Both the position numbers and the translations under genes were made by a program. The notes below the pieces were generated by a model, which saw nothing but the letters and a program-made list of their open reading frames with translations, was not told where the DNA came from and searched no databases. From an uncultured Actinomycetes bacterium (GTDB lineage: Bacteria; Actinomycetota; Acidimicrobiia; Acidimicrobiales; Microtrichaceae), in NCBI GenBank assembly GCA_903852755.1, contig CAINRS010000140.1:1-64000 (forward strand): 64,000 bases of DNA, in the 5' to 3' direction. How positions within the stretch are numbered: the first letter of the stretch is position 1; each line of letters begins with the position of its first letter. Below, in pieces: positions 32,156 through 40,864 of the stretch.

Positions 32156-33830
32156 GCCCGCGGCGCTGCGCCGGGTCGGGCATCGTCGAGCCGGTGGCGA
32201 CCTCCCGTGCCCAGCGGTAGTCGGCCTTCCCCGAGGGCGAGCGGACCACGTGGCCGACGCGGAGCACCACCTTGGGCAGCTTGTACCGGGCGACGGTCTC
32301 GCCGGCCCTGGCGAGGAGCTGTCCGTCGCTGACCTCGTGGCCGTCCCGCAGCTCGACGACGGCGACCACCTCCTCGCCCCACCGGTCGGACGGCCGACCA
32401 CAGACCACGACGTCGGCGACGGCGGGATGGCGTCGGATCGCCTGCTCGACCTCCTCGACGAAGACCTTCTCGCCACCGGTGTTCACGCACACCGAGTCCC
32501 GCCCGAGCAGCCGGACGCTCCCGTCGGCGAGCCACTGTGCCCGGTCGCCGGGCACGGCGTAGCGCACGCCCGCGAGGACAGGGAACGTCGACGCCGTCCG
32601 ATCAGGGTCCCCCAGGTAGCCGAGCGGCACCCGCCCCGATCGGGCCAGCCACCCCACCTCGTCCTCCCCGGGCGCCAGCACACGCCTGCGCTGAGCGTCC
32701 AGGACGACGGCGCCCTCGGACGGCGTGAAGGGTGCGCCGGCGTCGGTGGGGTCCGACACCCTGGCGACACCCTGTCGTCCGGACTCGGTGGAGCCGAGCA
32801 CGTCGACCACGGTGACACCGGGCAGGACCTCGAGCAGCGCCGCGCGGGTGTCGGGGGAGAGCACCGCCCCGCCCGAGAGCACGTGGCGAAGGGTCGGTAG
32901 GGCGCTCGGGTGAGCCCGGAGCTCGTCGACGAGGGGCCTGGCCATCGGGTCGCCGACGAGCAGCAGCGAGTCGACCCGCTGGTCGCGGACGGTCTGCACC
33001 AGGTCTGCCGGATCCACCGTGTGGGCCGAGCCCTGGATGACCACGGTGCCCCCGTCGAACCAGCACGAGATGGCGTTCCAGTGGGCGGCGCCGTGCATGA
33101 ACGGCGGCGCCGGGAGGCAGCGCAACCGGTTGCCGGCCGTGGCGACGACCTCGTCGACGCTGGTGAACTCACGCCGCTCGGGGTGGCGGACCCCGAGCGC
33201 ACCCACCAGGAAGTCGGCCTGACGCCAGGTCGCGCCCTTGGGCAGACCCGTGGTGCCACCCGTGTAGCAGATGTACAGGTCGTCGCCCGTCCAGGAACGG
33301 ACGACATCGTCGGGCAGCGTCGGGTCGGCGTCGGCGAGCGCCGTCTCGTACTCGGATGCGCCCCGGAGGAGGGGCGCGGCCGAGCCGTCCTCGATCCACA
33401 GCAGGAGTCGCGGGGCGGCGGAGGCCTGCTCGAGCGCAGCCGCCAGGGTCGGTCCGAACCGGCGCTCGAAGACCACGGCAGCGGCGCGACTGTCGCGGAG
33501 GATGTGCCCCAACTCGTCGGCGACGTACCGGTAGTTGACGTTCACCGGAACGGCCCGGGCCTTCCACGCCCCGACCATGGCCTCGAGGTACTCGGGACGG
33601 TTGTGGAGGTAGAGCGCCACGTGGTCGTGCACCGACTCCCACCGCGGGACCTCGCCGAAGGCTCCGTGGGCTCGCACGTCGTGGGCGAGGAGCACGTTGG
33701 CGAATCGACGAGTGCGCTCACCGAACCCCGAGCGGGTCCACTCGCGGTCCCGGTGGACCACCATGGGGTGGTCGGGCCGGTCGGACTCGAAGGCCTCGAG
33801 CACCGGCGGGATGCTCAGCTCCACGGCCAC
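32145..33830 (-). CDS. AMP-forming acyl-CoA synthetase
   Basis: A 561-residue member of the ANL superfamily that activates a carboxylic acid with ATP and joins it to CoA. The phosphate loop is YICYTGGTTGLPKGATW, the adenine motif is VLGSTESGRQG, the hinge region is WLADGSVRLLGRDSVCVNTGGEKVF, and the C-terminal lysine region is VARYKLPKVVLRV followed by SPSGKADYRWA. The overall look is FadD-like (medium/long-chain or cyclic acids). GTG 33830 was taken as start; GTG 33824 is equally possible. It begins 15 bp after the importer ATPase gene and may be on the same mRNA. Confidence 0.88.
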   Translation of the reverse strand: MAVELSIPPVLEAFESDRPDHPMVVHRDREWTRSGFGERTRRFANVLLAHDVRAHGAFGEVPRWESVHDHVALYLHNRPEYLEAMVGAWKARAVPVNVNYRYVADELGHILRDSRAAAVVFERRFGPTLAAALEQASAAPRLLLWIEDGSAAPLLRGASEYETALADADPTLPDDVVRSWTGDDLYICYTGGTTGLPKGATWRQADFLVGALGVRHPERREFTSVDEVVATAGNRLRCLPAPPFMHGAAHWNAISCWFDGGTVVIQGSAHTVDPADLVQTVRDQRVDSLLLVGDPMARPLVDELRAHPSALPTLRHVLSGGAVLSPDTRAALLEVLPGVTVVDVLGSTESGRQGVARVSDPTDAGAPFTPSEGAVVLDAQRRRVLAPGEDEVGWLARSGRVPLGYLGDPDRTASTFPVLAGVRYAVPGDRAQWLADGSVRLLGRDSVCVNTGGEKVFVEEVEQAIRRHPAVADVVVCGRPSDRWGEEVVAVVELRDGHEVSDGQLLARAGETVARYKLPKVVLRVGHVVRSPSGKADYRWAREVATGSTMPDPAQRRGLTP

Positions 33831-33844
33831 ACCGTCCGCGTCGT

Positions 33845-34864
33845 TCAGTGCACGCCGGGGGCCGCCACCGGGGTGACGAGTGGCGCGTGGCAGGCCACGT
33901 AGTGGCCGTCTCCGACGCGCTGCATCTGGGGTTCGACCTGGGCGCACACGTCGTGCGCCCGCGGGCACCGCGTGCGGAACCGACACCCCGATGGCGGATC
34001 CAGCGGGGAGGGGAGCTCCCCGCCGAGGTGCCCGGTGGCTCCCGGGTCGGCCGCCGGATCAGGGATCGGGATGGCGGCGAGCAGCGCTGCGGTGTACGGG
34101 TGCGCCGGCTGGCGGTACATGACGTCGGGCGGACCGATCTCGCACATCTTGCCGAGGTACATCACCGCGACACGGTCCGAGACGTTCTTCACGACGGCGA
34201 GGTCGTGGGCGACGAACACGAGCGTCAGACGGTACCGCTGCTTCATGTCCTCGAGCAGGTTGAGGATCTGCGCCTGCACCGACACGTCGAGCGCCGACAC
34301 GGGTTCGTCGCAGATGATCAGGCGGGGGTCGGTGATGACGGCCCGGGCGATCGAGATGCGCTGGCACTGGCCACCCGAGAACTCGAACGGCTTGCGGCTC
34401 GCCGCTGCATCTGGGTCGATGCCGACGGTCGACAGGACGTCGAGGACCTTGCGGCGTCGCTCGTCCGGGGTGCCGAGCTTCCAGACGTTCAGCGGCTCGG
34501 ACACGATGTCGGTCACGACCCGGCGAGGGTTCAGCGACGAGATCGGATCCTGGAAGATCATCTGGAACCCCGGTCGCGACCGCCGCAGCGACTCGCCCGA
34601 GAGCTCCGTCAACTCCACGCCGTCGAGGCGGACCGACCCGCGGGTCGGACGCGGGAGCTGCATGATCGCCTTGCCGGTGGTCGACTTGCCGCATCCGGAC
34701 TCGCCGACGAGGCCGAGCGTCTCGCCCTCGGCGACGTCGAAGGAGATGTTCGACACGGCCGACACGACGCCCTTGCGTCCGGCCTTGAACTCGACGACCA
34801 GGTTCTCGACCCGCAGGAGGACGTCCTCGGGGGCGCGGAGGTGCGCGGTGCCGCTGCCGGCCAT
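33845..34864 (-). CDS. Oligopeptide/dipeptide ABC transporter ATPase (OppF/DppF type)
   Basis: A 339-residue ATPase. Walker A is GESGCGKST, the signature is FSGGQCQRISIARA (consensus LSGGQ with Phe and a Cys), Walker B is RLIICDEPVSALD, and the H-loop is VFVAHDLAVV. The C-terminal oligopeptide/dipeptide extension with CRFRTRCPRAHDVC is an iron-sulfur or zinc-type cysteine motif common in this family. Its ATG overlaps the OppD-type stop (TGATG). It forms the NBD pair with the adjacent ATPase. Confidence 0.93.
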   Translation of the reverse strand: MAGSGTAHLRAPEDVLLRVENLVVEFKAGRKGVVSAVSNISFDVAEGETLGLVGESGCGKSTTGKAIMQLPRPTRGSVRLDGVELTELSGESLRRSRPGFQMIFQDPISSLNPRRVVTDIVSEPLNVWKLGTPDERRRKVLDVLSTVGIDPDAAASRKPFEFSGGQCQRISIARAVITDPRLIICDEPVSALDVSVQAQILNLLEDMKQRYRLTLVFVAHDLAVVKNVSDRVAVMYLGKMCEIGPPDVMYRQPAHPYTAALLAAIPIPDPAADPGATGHLGGELPSPLDPPSGCRFRTRCPRAHDVCAQVEPQMQRVGDGHYVACHAPLVTPVAAPGVH

Positions 34865-36123
34865 CAGGTCGCTCCCGGAGGTCGCGGGCGGAAGGGTGGT
34901 GGGGTCGGCGGGGCCGGCGGCGGAGCGACCGGTGGCGCGGGTGGAGCCGGTGCCTGCACCGGTGGGGTCGGTGGGAGCGGCGGCGGAGCGGGTGTGCCCT
35001 GGGGCGCTCCGGGAGCCACCGGTGGCTGGCCGACGGGCGGCGACAGGGGGGTGACCGGGGGACTCGGCGGAGCGGCCTCGGATGCGAGCCGCGCCTTCAC
35101 GGCGAGCGTCTCGGGGGAGCCCACCGGGTAGAAGCAGGCGAAGTAGTGCCCCGGGGTGGCGGCCTCCTGCAGGGGTGGCCGCTCGACGAGGCACCGCTCC
35201 TGGACGTAGGGGCACCGCGGGCTGAAGGCGCAGCCCGCCGGCGGGTTGACCAGGTCGGGTGGCCGGCCACCGATGGCGAGCAACCTGGTGTGGGACGGCT
35301 GGTCGAGCCGGGGGATGGCCGAGAGCAGCGCCTCGGTGTACGGCATCTGCATCTCGTTGAACAACACGGCGGTGGGAGCGGTCTCGACGATCCGGCCGGC
35401 GTACATGACGGCGATGTGGTCCGCACGTCCGGCCACGACCCCGAGGTCGTGGGTGACCAGGATGATCGCCATGTAGCGCTCTCGTTGCTGTTCGGCGAGC
35501 AGGTCGAGGATCTGCGCCTGGACGGTGACGTCGAGCGCCGTCGTCGGCTCGTCGGCGAGCAGCAGCTTGGGACCGCACGCCAGTGCGACGGCGATCACGA
35601 CACGCTGCCGCATCCCACCGGACATCTCGTGGGGGTAGGCATCGAAGCGCTGCTCCGCCTCGGGGATGCGCACGGCACGGAGCAGGGCGACCGCCGTCGC
35701 CCGGGCCTCGGACTTGTCCATGCCCAGGTGGAACCGGAGCGACTCGGTGATCTGGTGTCCGACCTTCATCACGGGGTTGAGGGCGGTCATCGGGTCCTGG
35801 AACACCATGGCCATCTCGGTGCCCCACATCTCGCGGTAGCCCTCGCCGTCCAGCGCGGAGATGTCCCGGCCCTCGAATCGGACGGAGCCCGACCGCTCGG
35901 CGTTGGGGGCCAGCAGTCCCATGATCGACCTCGACAGCACGGACTTGCCGGAGCCGGACTCGCCCACGATGCCGAGCGTCTGCCCACGGCCGAGCGTCAG
36001 GGAGACGCCGTCGACCGAGCGGACCAGGCCCCGAGGGGTGCGGAACGAGGTCCGCAGGTCGACCACCTCGAGCAGCGGTCCGTCCCACGGCAACGGGCTC
36101 ACCGGGGTCGGGACGGAGCTCAC
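34864..36123 (-). CDS. Oligopeptide/dipeptide ABC transporter ATPase (OppD/DppD type) with proline-rich tail
   Basis: A 419-residue ATPase. Walker A is GESGSGKS, the signature is [16 protein letters not shown], Walker B is [13 protein letters not shown] and the H-loop is [23 protein letters not shown] is the C-terminal cysteine cluster. The normal protein ends near residue 346. The last 73 residues are almost half proline, with runs such as [11 protein letters not shown], which is unusual for this family and looks disordered. GTG 36123 overlaps the permease stop by GTGA. Confidence 0.92.
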   Translation of the reverse strand: MSSVPTPVSPLPWDGPLLEVVDLRTSFRTPRGLVRSVDGVSLTLGRGQTLGIVGESGSGKSVLSRSIMGLLAPNAERSGSVRFEGRDISALDGEGYREMWGTEMAMVFQDPMTALNPVMKVGHQITESLRFHLGMDKSEARATAVALLRAVRIPEAEQRFDAYPHEMSGGMRQRVVIAVALACGPKLLLADEPTTALDVTVQAQILDLLAEQQRERYMAIILVTHDLGVVAGRADHIAVMYAGRIVETAPTAVLFNEMQMPYTEALLSAIPRLDQPSHTRLLAIGGRPPDLVNPPAGCAFSPRCPYVQERCLVERPPLQEAATPGHYFACFYPVGSPETLAVKARLASEAAPPSPPVTPLSPPVGQPPVAPGAPQGTPAPPPLPPTPPVQAPAPPAPPVAPPPAPPTPPPFRPRPPGAT

Positions 36124-37262
36124 AGGACCGACTCCCGCACCTCGAAGCGCTTGGCCACCACGTCCGCGAGGTAGTTGAGGGCGAGCACCGTGATGAACAG
36201 GACGATGACCGTGATCATCACCATGTGCGGCGACCTGCGGAGCTGGTCCCGGTTCTCGGCGATGATGTTGCCCCACGAGGGGGTCGGCAGCTGGACGCCG
36301 ACACCGAAGAGGCTCAGCCCGCCCTCGGCCACGATGGCGATGCCCACGCCGAGCAGCGCGATCGACATCATCGCCGGGACCACGTTGGGCAGGACCTCGC
36401 GGAACATCGTCCTCCAGCTCTTGGCACCCATGGCCCGGGAGGCGAGCACGAACTCCCGCTCCGACCACACGAGGGTGTTGGCCCTGGTGATGCGGCCGAG
36501 GATCGGGATGGACACCACACCGAGTCCCAGGATCACCACCATGATCCGCCGGGAGCTGCTGGTGTCGTCCCCCGAGGCGAGCACGGTCACGAGTGCGAGG
36601 GCGAGGACGAACTGGGGGATGGCGAGCAGGATGGTCATCGCCGGCGTGATGATCCCGTCGACCCGTCCCCGGAAGTACCCGGTCACCAGCCCGAGGAAGC
36701 CGCCGATCACCATGCCGAACGCGACGGCGCCGAAGCCGATGGCGAACGACGAGCGGGTGCCGTAGACGATCCGGCTGAGCATGTCCCGGCCGAGGGTGTC
36801 GGCACCGAGGAGCGACCCCTGGTTGCGCGAGACGTGGACCGCCAGCGTGGCCAGGAGCACGACGGCGGCGACCACGCCGAACACCACCCGGACCGCCCGG
36901 GTGCGCTCGCCGGTCTGGTCCCCGCGGCGCACCACCGACACCACGAGGAGGTACGCCACGCCGAGCACCGCCAGCGCGCCGAGTCCGAGCAGCCACTGGT
37001 TCACCACCGGACCCTGGCGGGCGAGGAGGGCCTCGGAGACCTCGGGGTCGGGGATCGGCAGGAAGGGGGCGATCAGGGCGAGCGCGGCGAGTCCGACGAT
37101 CCAGCCGAGCGACAGCCACGCGGCGAGGCCGATCCCCCGGCGGCGGGCGTTCGGGTCGACGGGTTCGAGTTCCTCGGCGGTGATGGCGAGTGCGGTGACC
37201 TCGAGCGACGGATCGAGGTGCGTGACGCTGGTGTCGCGCCCGACGGGGTAGTGGTCGCTCAT
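36120..37262 (-). CDS. ABC transporter permease (DppC/OppC type)
   Basis: A 380-residue integral membrane protein. An N-terminal cytosolic stretch of about 45 residues precedes two separated hydrophobic segments, then the OppC-like core with ADTLGRDMLSRIVYGTRSSF and the EAA-type coupling motif SRAMGAKSWRTMFREVLPNV. It pairs with the adjacent DppB-type permease to form the channel. The extra segment between the first membrane helix and the core (QWLLGLGALAVLGVAYLLVV region) makes it longer than the usual 280-300 residues. ATG 37262 overlaps the upstream stop (ATGA). Confidence 0.92.
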   Translation of the reverse strand: MSDHYPVGRDTSVTHLDPSLEVTALAITAEELEPVDPNARRRGIGLAAWLSLGWIVGLAALALIAPFLPIPDPEVSEALLARQGPVVNQWLLGLGALAVLGVAYLLVVSVVRRGDQTGERTRAVRVVFGVVAAVVLLATLAVHVSRNQGSLLGADTLGRDMLSRIVYGTRSSFAIGFGAVAFGMVIGGFLGLVTGYFRGRVDGIITPAMTILLAIPQFVLALALVTVLASGDDTSSSRRIMVVILGLGVVSIPILGRITRANTLVWSEREFVLASRAMGAKSWRTMFREVLPNVVPAMMSIALLGVGIAIVAEGGLSLFGVGVQLPTPSWGNIIAENRDQLRRSPHMVMITVIVLFITVLALNYLADVVAKRFEVRESVL

Positions 37263-38197
37263 CGCCGGATCCTCGGGTCCAGGACGCTGTAGAGGATGTC
37301 GACCCCGAAGTTCACCAGCACGTAGAAGATGGCGATGATCGCGACCATGGACTGGAACGCCACCACCTGCCGGGTGGCGATCGCCTCGGCGATGAGGAAG
37401 CCCATCCCCGGGATCTGGAACACCACCTCGACGATGAGCGCCCCGCCGATGAGGGTCCCGACGTTCAGTCCGGCGACCGTCAGGAGCGTGAGCGACGACG
37501 GACGGAGGGCGTGGCGGAACAGGATCCGCTTGTTCCGGAGGCCCTTGGCCTTCGCCATGGTGATGAAGTCCTGCTGCAGGGTCGCGATCATGTCGCTGCG
37601 GAGCAGCCGCATGTAGACGGCGACCTGTCCGACGGCCAGGGTGACCACCGGCAGGAACACCGTCTGGAAGTGCTCGACCGGGTTCTCCTCGATCGGTGTG
37701 TAGCCGGTCGCCTTGAACCAACCCAGCTTGACCGCCAGGTAGTACTGCAGGACGAACCCGAGCGCGAACGTCGGGATGGCCAGCATCGCGAACGCCGAGG
37801 TGTTCGACAATCGGTCGAAGAACGAGTCCTTCCGGTACGCCGCGAACACGCCGACCGGAATCGCGATCAACAGCGCGATCACCTGGGCGTAGATCATGAG
37901 GACGAGCGACACCGGGAGCGCCTGCCAGACCCGTTCCGACACCGGCCGGGTGGAGCTCACCGCGTAGTAGTTCCCCATGTCCCCGGTCGCGAAGCCACCG
38001 AGCCAGGAGGTGTACCGGGCGATGAACGGCTGGTCGAGCTCGAGGTCCGCACGGACCGCCTCGCGTTGCTCGTCGCTCCCGAAGGGAACGAGGACCTCGA
38101 CGGGGTCACCGGGGAGCAGTTCGAGGAGCAGGGACGCGAACAACGTCACCAGCACCACGGTGATCAGGAGTTGACCGAGTTTCCGGAGGGCGACCAT
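37259..38197 (-). CDS. ABC transporter permease (DppB/OppB type)
   Basis: A 312-residue permease. It begins with an N-terminal helix and the LLPGDPVEVLVPFG motif typical of DppB, has about six membrane segments, and carries the coupling motif MAKAKGLRNKRILFRHALRPS. The final DPRIRR is the standard family ending. It follows the binding-protein gene after a 42-bp gap containing a strong hairpin, and lacks an obvious ribosome binding site. Confidence 0.94.
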   Translation of the reverse strand: MVALRKLGQLLITVVLVTLFASLLLELLPGDPVEVLVPFGSDEQREAVRADLELDQPFIARYTSWLGGFATGDMGNYYAVSSTRPVSERVWQALPVSLVLMIYAQVIALLIAIPVGVFAAYRKDSFFDRLSNTSAFAMLAIPTFALGFVLQYYLAVKLGWFKATGYTPIEENPVEHFQTVFLPVVTLAVGQVAVYMRLLRSDMIATLQQDFITMAKAKGLRNKRILFRHALRPSSLTLLTVAGLNVGTLIGGALIVEVVFQIPGMGFLIAEAIATRQVVAFQSMVAIIAIFYVLVNFGVDILYSVLDPRIRR

Positions 38198-38205
38198 GGG
38201 GGTTC

Positions 38206-38232
38206 GGGGCCCGGGCGGTCGGCCCGGGCCCC
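38206..38232 (-). terminator. Strong intercistronic hairpin after the binding-protein gene
   Basis: GGGGCCCGGG (38206-38215) and CCCGGGCCCC (38223-38232) form a perfect 10-bp GC stem with a 7-nt loop, between the binding-protein stop (38240) and the DppB start (38197). No T-run follows, so it probably attenuates read-through or protects the upstream message. Confidence 0.75.
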
Positions 38233-38239
38233 ATCAACC

Positions 38240-39949
38240 TCAGTTCGTGACGTACAGGCCCAGGACCGGGTGGCCCGTCGCGAGACCCGGGAACGGCTCG
38301 CTGCCGTCGGGGTTGTTCGGTCCGTAGACACCGCTGACTCCCTTGGAGGCGATGTCCCACTGGGTCCAGTTCAGCCAGATGTTGTACGCCTCGGACCCGA
38401 AGCGCCGGTTGAGCTCCTCGTAGATGGCGGCAGCCTGCTCCTTGTCCGGCTCGGCCCGACCGGCGTCGAGCAGTCGGTCGATCTCGGGGTCGGAGAACTT
38501 GCCGAAGTTCACGGGGGAGCCGCTCTTCCACCAGTTGTACTGGCCGTCGGGGTTGCCACCGGGGTGGTTCCGCCAGCTGAGGGCCTGCCAGTCGCCACCG
38601 AGCGCGGTGTTGATCAGCGCCGCCTGCTCCACCTGCCGGAGGTTGACCTTGGCACCGAACTTCTCGGCCTGCTCCTTGATGAACTGGGCAGCCTTGACCA
38701 CGCCGGGGTCGGGGGTCGACACGAGGGTGAACTCGAGCGGACCGCCGATCTCCTGGGCGCAGGTGTCGGCGAACTGCTGGGCCTTGGCGGGGTCGAACTC
38801 CGGGTAGCCGGCGTTCTCGAGGTACCCGATGTCACCCTTGCCGAACGGACCGGATGCCATGGTGAACAGGTCGAGGTTGATCACCTTGTTGTAGGCGTCA
38901 CGATCGAGCGCGTAGGCGGCCGCGAGTCGGCAGTTCTTGTTGTTGAACGGCGGGATGGAGGCGTTGAGCATCCCGTAGGACACCTCTGCGAACTCATCGG
39001 ATTCGACGAGTTCCACCTCGCCCGCATCACGCTGGTCGCGCAGTTCGATGATCTGCTCGGCACCCGAGGTGTGGATCATGTTGGCCTCACCCGAGTTGAG
39101 CGCGTTCAGGCGGGAGTTCGCCTCGGGGTACGGCTTGAACGTGATCTTGTCGAGGTAGGGGAGCTGGGTGCCGCTCGCGTCCTTCTGCCAGTAGTTCGGG
39201 TTCTTGACCGCCGTCAGGCTGTCGTTGACCTTCCACTCCTGGAGCTTGAACGGGCCGGTTCCGATCATGTTGCGGTCGCACGTCGCCGGATCGTCGAGCT
39301 GCGCCTGGGCCATCATCCCGACCCGGCCCGAGGAGAACAGGGTGCCGGGCAGCGACGGCCACGGGGACTTGGTGGTGATGAGGACCGTGGACGGGTCGAC
39401 CACGCTCACGTCCTGGATCGGCTCGAACACGAACCGGAACAGCAGCGGCTGGCGAGCCGGGTAGGCGCCCCGGTAGGCGTCGATGTTGTTCTTGACCACC
39501 TGCGCGTCGAGCGGTGTCCCGTCGTGGAAGGTGATCCCCGGGCGGAGCTTCACGGTCCACTGCGTGAAGTCGGCGTTCGGGGTCAGGCTCTCGGCGAGGT
39601 AGCCGGAGAAGTTGCCCTCGCTGTCGGGGATCGTGAGGGTGTCGTAGATCGCCCGGGCGACCTGGATGCCGGAGATCGCCAACTGCGACTCGGCGAGGCA
39701 GTAGCCGCCGGAGCTCTCGGCCTCGAGGCCGTAGACCACCTCACCGCCGACGGTGGGCGTGTCACTGCCGCTGCTGCCGCCCGAGTCGTTACCTCCGCCC
39801 CCACTCGTGTCCGCACCACCGCCGCAGGCCGCAGCGATGAACGCCACGGCGGCGACGAGGCCGATGGCCACCTTCCGCATCCGGTGTCGGTCCTGGTGCA
39901 CGAGTTCCCCCTGATGGTCGGTGACGTGATGGTCGGTGACGGACTTCAC
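38240..39949 (-). CDS. Extracellular solute-binding lipoprotein (SBP_bac_5 family)
   Basis: The binding component of the importer, 569 residues from GTG 39949 or 546 from ATG 39880. The signal is MRKVAIGLVAAVAFIAAAC, with a lipobox Cys followed by a Gly/Ser-rich linker. The rest matches family 5 binding proteins (peptides, nickel, oligosaccharides): TVKLRPGITFHDGTPLDAQ, GTGPFKLQEWK and NPNYW. GTG 39949 lies 7 bp from a TAGATT -10 box under a TTGACA -35, matching other leaderless genes here; it would add 23 residues before the signal, including VTDHH-VTDHQ from an in-frame 15-bp duplication. ATG 39880 gives the usual signal peptide. Which is used is open. Confidence 0.93.
   Translation of the reverse strand: MKSVTDHHVTDHQGELVHQDRHRMRKVAIGLVAAVAFIAAACGGGADTSGGGGNDSGGSSGSDTPTVGGEVVYGLEAESSGGYCLAESQLAISGIQVARAIYDTLTIPDSEGNFSGYLAESLTPNADFTQWTVKLRPGITFHDGTPLDAQVVKNNIDAYRGAYPARQPLLFRFVFEPIQDVSVVDPSTVLITTKSPWPSLPGTLFSSGRVGMMAQAQLDDPATCDRNMIGTGPFKLQEWKVNDSLTAVKNPNYWQKDASGTQLPYLDKITFKPYPEANSRLNALNSGEANMIHTSGAEQIIELRDQRDAGEVELVESDEFAEVSYGMLNASIPPFNNKNCRLAAAYALDRDAYNKVINLDLFTMASGPFGKGDIGYLENAGYPEFDPAKAQQFADTCAQEIGGPLEFTLVSTPDPGVVKAAQFIKEQAEKFGAKVNLRQVEQAALINTALGGDWQALSWRNHPGGNPDGQYNWWKSGSPVNFGKFSDPEIDRLLDAGRAEPDKEQAAAIYEELNRRFGSEAYNIWLNWTQWDIASKGVSGVYGPNNPDGSEPFPGLATGHPVLGLYVTN
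39912..39941 (-). repeat. 15-bp perfect tandem duplication at the start of the binding-protein gene
   Basis: TGATGGTCGGTGACG occurs twice in tandem (39912-39926, 39927-39941). If translation starts at 39949 it encodes VTDHH-VTDHQ; otherwise it lies in the leader. Confidence 0.9.
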
Positions 39950-39984
39950 AGCGCGGAATCTACCCCACGGCCACCGGCTGTCAA
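39950..39984 (-). promoter_or_regulatory. Near-consensus promoter of the ABC importer operon
   Basis: On the minus strand TTGACA (39984-39979), a 16-bp spacer, and TAGATT (39962-39957). It is the best -35/-10 pair seen in the window. GTG 39949 is 7 bp downstream of the -10. Confidence 0.75.
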
Positions 39985-40010
39985 CGCAGGCGGGCCCTGA
40001 TCGGCGGACC

Positions 40011-40778
40011 TCAGTCGACCGAGGACCACTCGCCCCGACGCTCGAGCACCGTCCGGAGCACCGTGGGCAGGTCGGTCATGATGCCGTCGACACCGAGGTC
40101 GAGGAGCCGGTGCATCTCGACGGGGTCGTCGATCGTCCACACGTGGACCTGCAGGTCACGGGCGTGGGCGCGCTCGACGAGCGACTCGGTGACGATCTCG
40201 ACGCCGCGGTGTCGCACCGGTACCTGCAGGCACCGGTAGGAGGGAGCGGTGCTCGGGTTCCGGCCCCGCCCCAGTCGGGTTCGGGCGATCTCGCCGGCGA
40301 TCTCCCGGGGCCCGGCGGAGGTGCACAGTTCACTGCCGGCGAGGGATCGGATCCTGCGCAGGCGGCTGTCGGAGAACCCGCCCACGCAGACGCGCCCGAG
40401 CGCTCCGTGGCGGCGCAGCGCCTGGACCAGCGCGACCGCAGCATCGTCGTGTTTCGCGTCGATGTTGAAGCGGGCGTCCGGGAACTCCTCGAGCAACTCG
40501 TCGAGGGTCGGGATGGGGTGGGTGCCGTGGATGCGCGCCGCAGCCACCTCGACGGCGGTGGTGGTCGAGATCCTGCCGGTGCGGTCGGTGACCCGGTCGA
40601 GCTCCTCGTCGTGGAAGGCGACCAGGGTGCCGTCGGCGGTCAGGTGCACGTCGGTCTCGAGGTAGCGGAACCCGAGACGCCAGGCCCCGCGGAACGCCTC
40701 GATGCTGTTCTCGGGCGCGACCTCCGTGCCGCCCCGGTGGGCGATGGCGAGGGGTCGGGAACCATCGAGGAAGGCCAT
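40011..40778 (-). CDS. Glycerophosphodiester phosphodiesterase
   Basis: A 255-residue GDPD-family enzyme. It opens with AIAHRGGTEVAPENSIEAF, containing the catalytic HRG and the ENT/ENS metal-ligand motif, then ETDVHLTADGTLVAFHDEELDRVTDRTG (Glu, Asp and second catalytic His), and ends with VHVWTIDDPVEMHRLLDLGVDGIMTDLP. It hydrolyses glycerophosphodiesters to glycerol-3-phosphate and an alcohol. No signal peptide is seen, so it should be cytosolic (UgpQ-like). A TAGCGT box (minus strand, 40820-40815) gives a leader of about 30 nt. Confidence 0.92.
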   Translation of the reverse strand: MAFLDGSRPLAIAHRGGTEVAPENSIEAFRGAWRLGFRYLETDVHLTADGTLVAFHDEELDRVTDRTGRISTTTAVEVAAARIHGTHPIPTLDELLEEFPDARFNIDAKHDDAAVALVQALRRHGALGRVCVGGFSDSRLRRIRSLAGSELCTSAGPREIAGEIARTRLGRGRNPSTAPSYRCLQVPVRHRGVEIVTESLVERAHARDLQVHVWTIDDPVEMHRLLDLGVDGIMTDLPTVLRTVLERRGEWSSVD

Positions 40779-40852
40779 GGAGGTCGCGCGGTCCGGTGGG
40801 GCTCCGCAACGGGGACGCTACCCGTCGCATCCGGGGTCGATCACGACGGGGG

Positions 40853-40864
40853 TACGTTTCGCCC
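40853..40864 (+). promoter_or_regulatory. Leaderless promoter -10 for SirB1-like gene
   Basis: TACGTT at 40853-40858 and 6 bp (TCGCCC) to GTG 40865. Confidence 0.6.
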
